From Limisphaerales bacterium (GTDB lineage: Bacteria; Verrucomicrobiota; Verrucomicrobiia; Limisphaerales; UBA11358), in assembly GCA_003133815.1 (NCBI GenBank), contig PKZR01000013.1, positions 1-6,497 of the forward strand: DNA of 6,497 bases. The letters are read 5' to 3'. Below the pieces are notes generated by a model. The model did not search any database, had not been told where the DNA came from, and saw only the letters and a list, made by a program, of their open reading frames with translations. How positions within the stretch are numbered: position 1 is the first letter of the stretch; each line of letters begins with the position of its first letter. Of the stretch, positions 5,892 through 6,497 are shown piece after piece. A program made the translations under genes and the position numbers.

Positions 5892-5920
5892 AATTTAATT
5901 TGTTGCCGGTCGCAATTCAA
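5892..5920 (-). promoter_or_regulatory. Sigma-70-like promoter for the cytochrome gene (candidate)
   Basis: On the minus strand TTGAAT (5920-5915) and TAAATT (5897-5892) are separated by exactly 17 nt. Each matches 4 of 6 bases of the TTGACA/TATAAT consensus. The start would be near 5885, about 40 nt before the ATG at 5844. The match is moderate, but placement and spacing fit. Confidence 0.4.
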
Positions 5921-5929
5921 ATGCGACCG
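5907..5929. promoter_or_regulatory. Operator-like inverted repeat in the cytochrome/pfkA divergent region
   Basis: CGGTCGCA (5907-5914) and TGCGACCG (5922-5929) are perfect 8-nt inverted arms around a 7-nt AT-rich centre, inside the 183-bp divergent intergenic region. The centre holds the candidate -35 hexamer of the cytochrome promoter, as expected for a repressor operator. It could instead be a hairpin, but no T-run follows on either strand. No known regulator site is recognised, and I see no convincing promoter for pfkA in the rest of the region. Confidence 0.45.
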
Positions 5930-6027
5930 ACCCATTAACGGCCATTTTATCGTCACATTCACCGCGCCGAAGAAATAACAGGGCTAAAGGCATGCCGGCA
6001 AATCACCGATGGTATATCAGCTCTTAC

Positions 6028-6497
6028 ATGAAAATTGGCATTGTCACCGGAGGCGGCGATTGTCCCGGCTTGAATGCCGTGATTCGCTCGGTCGCCAAAA
6101 CCGCCGCCAAGCGCGGTTGGGAAACCCTCGGCATTATCGGCGGCTACGACGGTTTGCTGTCGCCGCATAAATTTATCCAGCTGGATTACAAGGCGCTCGA
6201 CGGTTTGCTCGTGCGCGGCGGCACGATTCTCGGCACGGCCAATCGCGGCCAGTTTTCCGCCAAGACCGGCCACGGCGAAACCCGCCAGTTGCCGAAAGAA
6301 TTGATGGACGCCACCAAGCGCGGCATGGCCGAACTCGGCATTTCCGCCCTCGTCTCCGTGGGTGGCGACGGTTCCTTGACCATCGCGCAGCAGATGCACG
6401 AGGCCGGCATCCCGATTGTCGGCGTGCCCAAGACGATTGACAACGATCTCGCCGCGACGACCACCACGTTTGGTTTCGATTCCGCCGTGGCCTGCGC
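6028..6497 (+). CDS. pfkA: 6-phosphofructokinase, N-terminal part (truncated by window edge)
   Basis: The product phosphorylates fructose 6-phosphate to fructose 1,6-bisphosphate in cytoplasmic glycolysis. The 156 visible codons carry the PFK landmarks: GGGDCPGLNAVIR at 8-20 (nucleotide-binding loop), GGYDGL at 38-43, GGTILGT at 64-70, VGGDGS at 111-116 and PKTIDND at 134-140, whose first Asp (138) is the catalytic base. It then reads TFGFDSA, as in the family, before the window ends. Gly-115 after GGD is the residue typical of ATP users, while Lys-135 in PKTIDND is typical of PPi-type enzymes; this mixed signature occurs in some ATP-dependent PFKs, so ATP use is favoured but not certain. The ATG at 6028 gives the expected MKIGIVTGGGD opening; there is no clear SD. 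It is divergent from the cytochrome gene and starts its own unit. Confidence 0.93.
   Translation, partial: MKIGIVTGGGDCPGLNAVIRSVAKTAAKRGWETLGIIGGYDGLLSPHKFIQLDYKALDGLLVRGGTILGTANRGQFSAKTGHGETRQLPKELMDATKRGMAELGISALVSVGGDGSLTIAQQMHEAGIPIVGVPKTIDNDLAATTTTFGFDSAVAC

Noticed and set aside
5985..6012. Sigma-28-like string (TAAAGGCA ... ACCGATGG) upstream of pfkA
   Set aside because: Only 5/8 matches in each half and 12-nt rather than 11-nt spacing; no biological reason for FliA control of pfkA.
5959..6467. Long minus-strand frames opposite pfkA
   Set aside because: They are antisense shadows of a clearly recognised phosphofructokinase reading frame with intact motifs.

Overview
The window is moderately GC-rich bacterial DNA with tightly packed genes. 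It probably comes from the Planctomycetota-Verrucomicrobiota-Chlamydiota (PVC) group, with Verrucomicrobiota the best guess. This is inference from a planctomycete/verrucomicrobial-style single-heme cytochrome c with a C-terminal PLTAEQ...RAWIDQGA module, a HAMP-less methyl-accepting chemotaxis protein, an OprB-family outer-membrane porin (so a Gram-negative envelope) and a PfkA-type phosphofructokinase. No marker gene fixes the taxon.

Layout: every gene except the last lies on the minus strand, so that strand is read from right to left. Positions 6028-6497 (+) hold the start of a 6-phosphofructokinase gene, cut by the window edge. Diverging from it is a secreted c-type cytochrome gene (5844-5281), with a sigma-70-like promoter and an overlapping inverted repeat in the shared upstream region. 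A 300-bp gap follows, with a terminator-like hairpin and several related GCGACG...CGTCGC palindromes. Next comes a compact cluster: cheW (4868-4359), a methyl-accepting chemotaxis protein gene (4316-2709) and an OprB-type porin gene (2689-1280), separated by 42 and 19 nt. About 500 bp with no convincing gene (but a possible frameshifted small ORF) leads to a strong Rho-independent terminator (784-748). Beyond it, the 5' part of a membrane-anchored sensor gene, probably another chemoreceptor, runs off the left edge (468-1).

The most striking signal is regulatory. Immediately upstream of cheW, on the coding strand, is a perfect match to the flagellar sigma factor (sigma-28/FliA) consensus, TAAAGTTT-N11-GCCGATAA (4994-4968). 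A second, near-perfect copy, TACAGTTT-N11-GCCGATGT (568-542), lies 73 nt upstream of the left-edge sensor gene. The simplest reading is that two motility-regulon units are visible: cheW-mcp-oprB, and the sensor gene. It also means an outer-membrane porin is probably expressed with a chemoreceptor and its coupling protein, a plausible link between nutrient entry and nutrient seeking. The sigma-28 promoter also settles the cheW start: the upstream ATG at 4967 lies at the predicted transcription start, so the ATG at 4868 is preferred.
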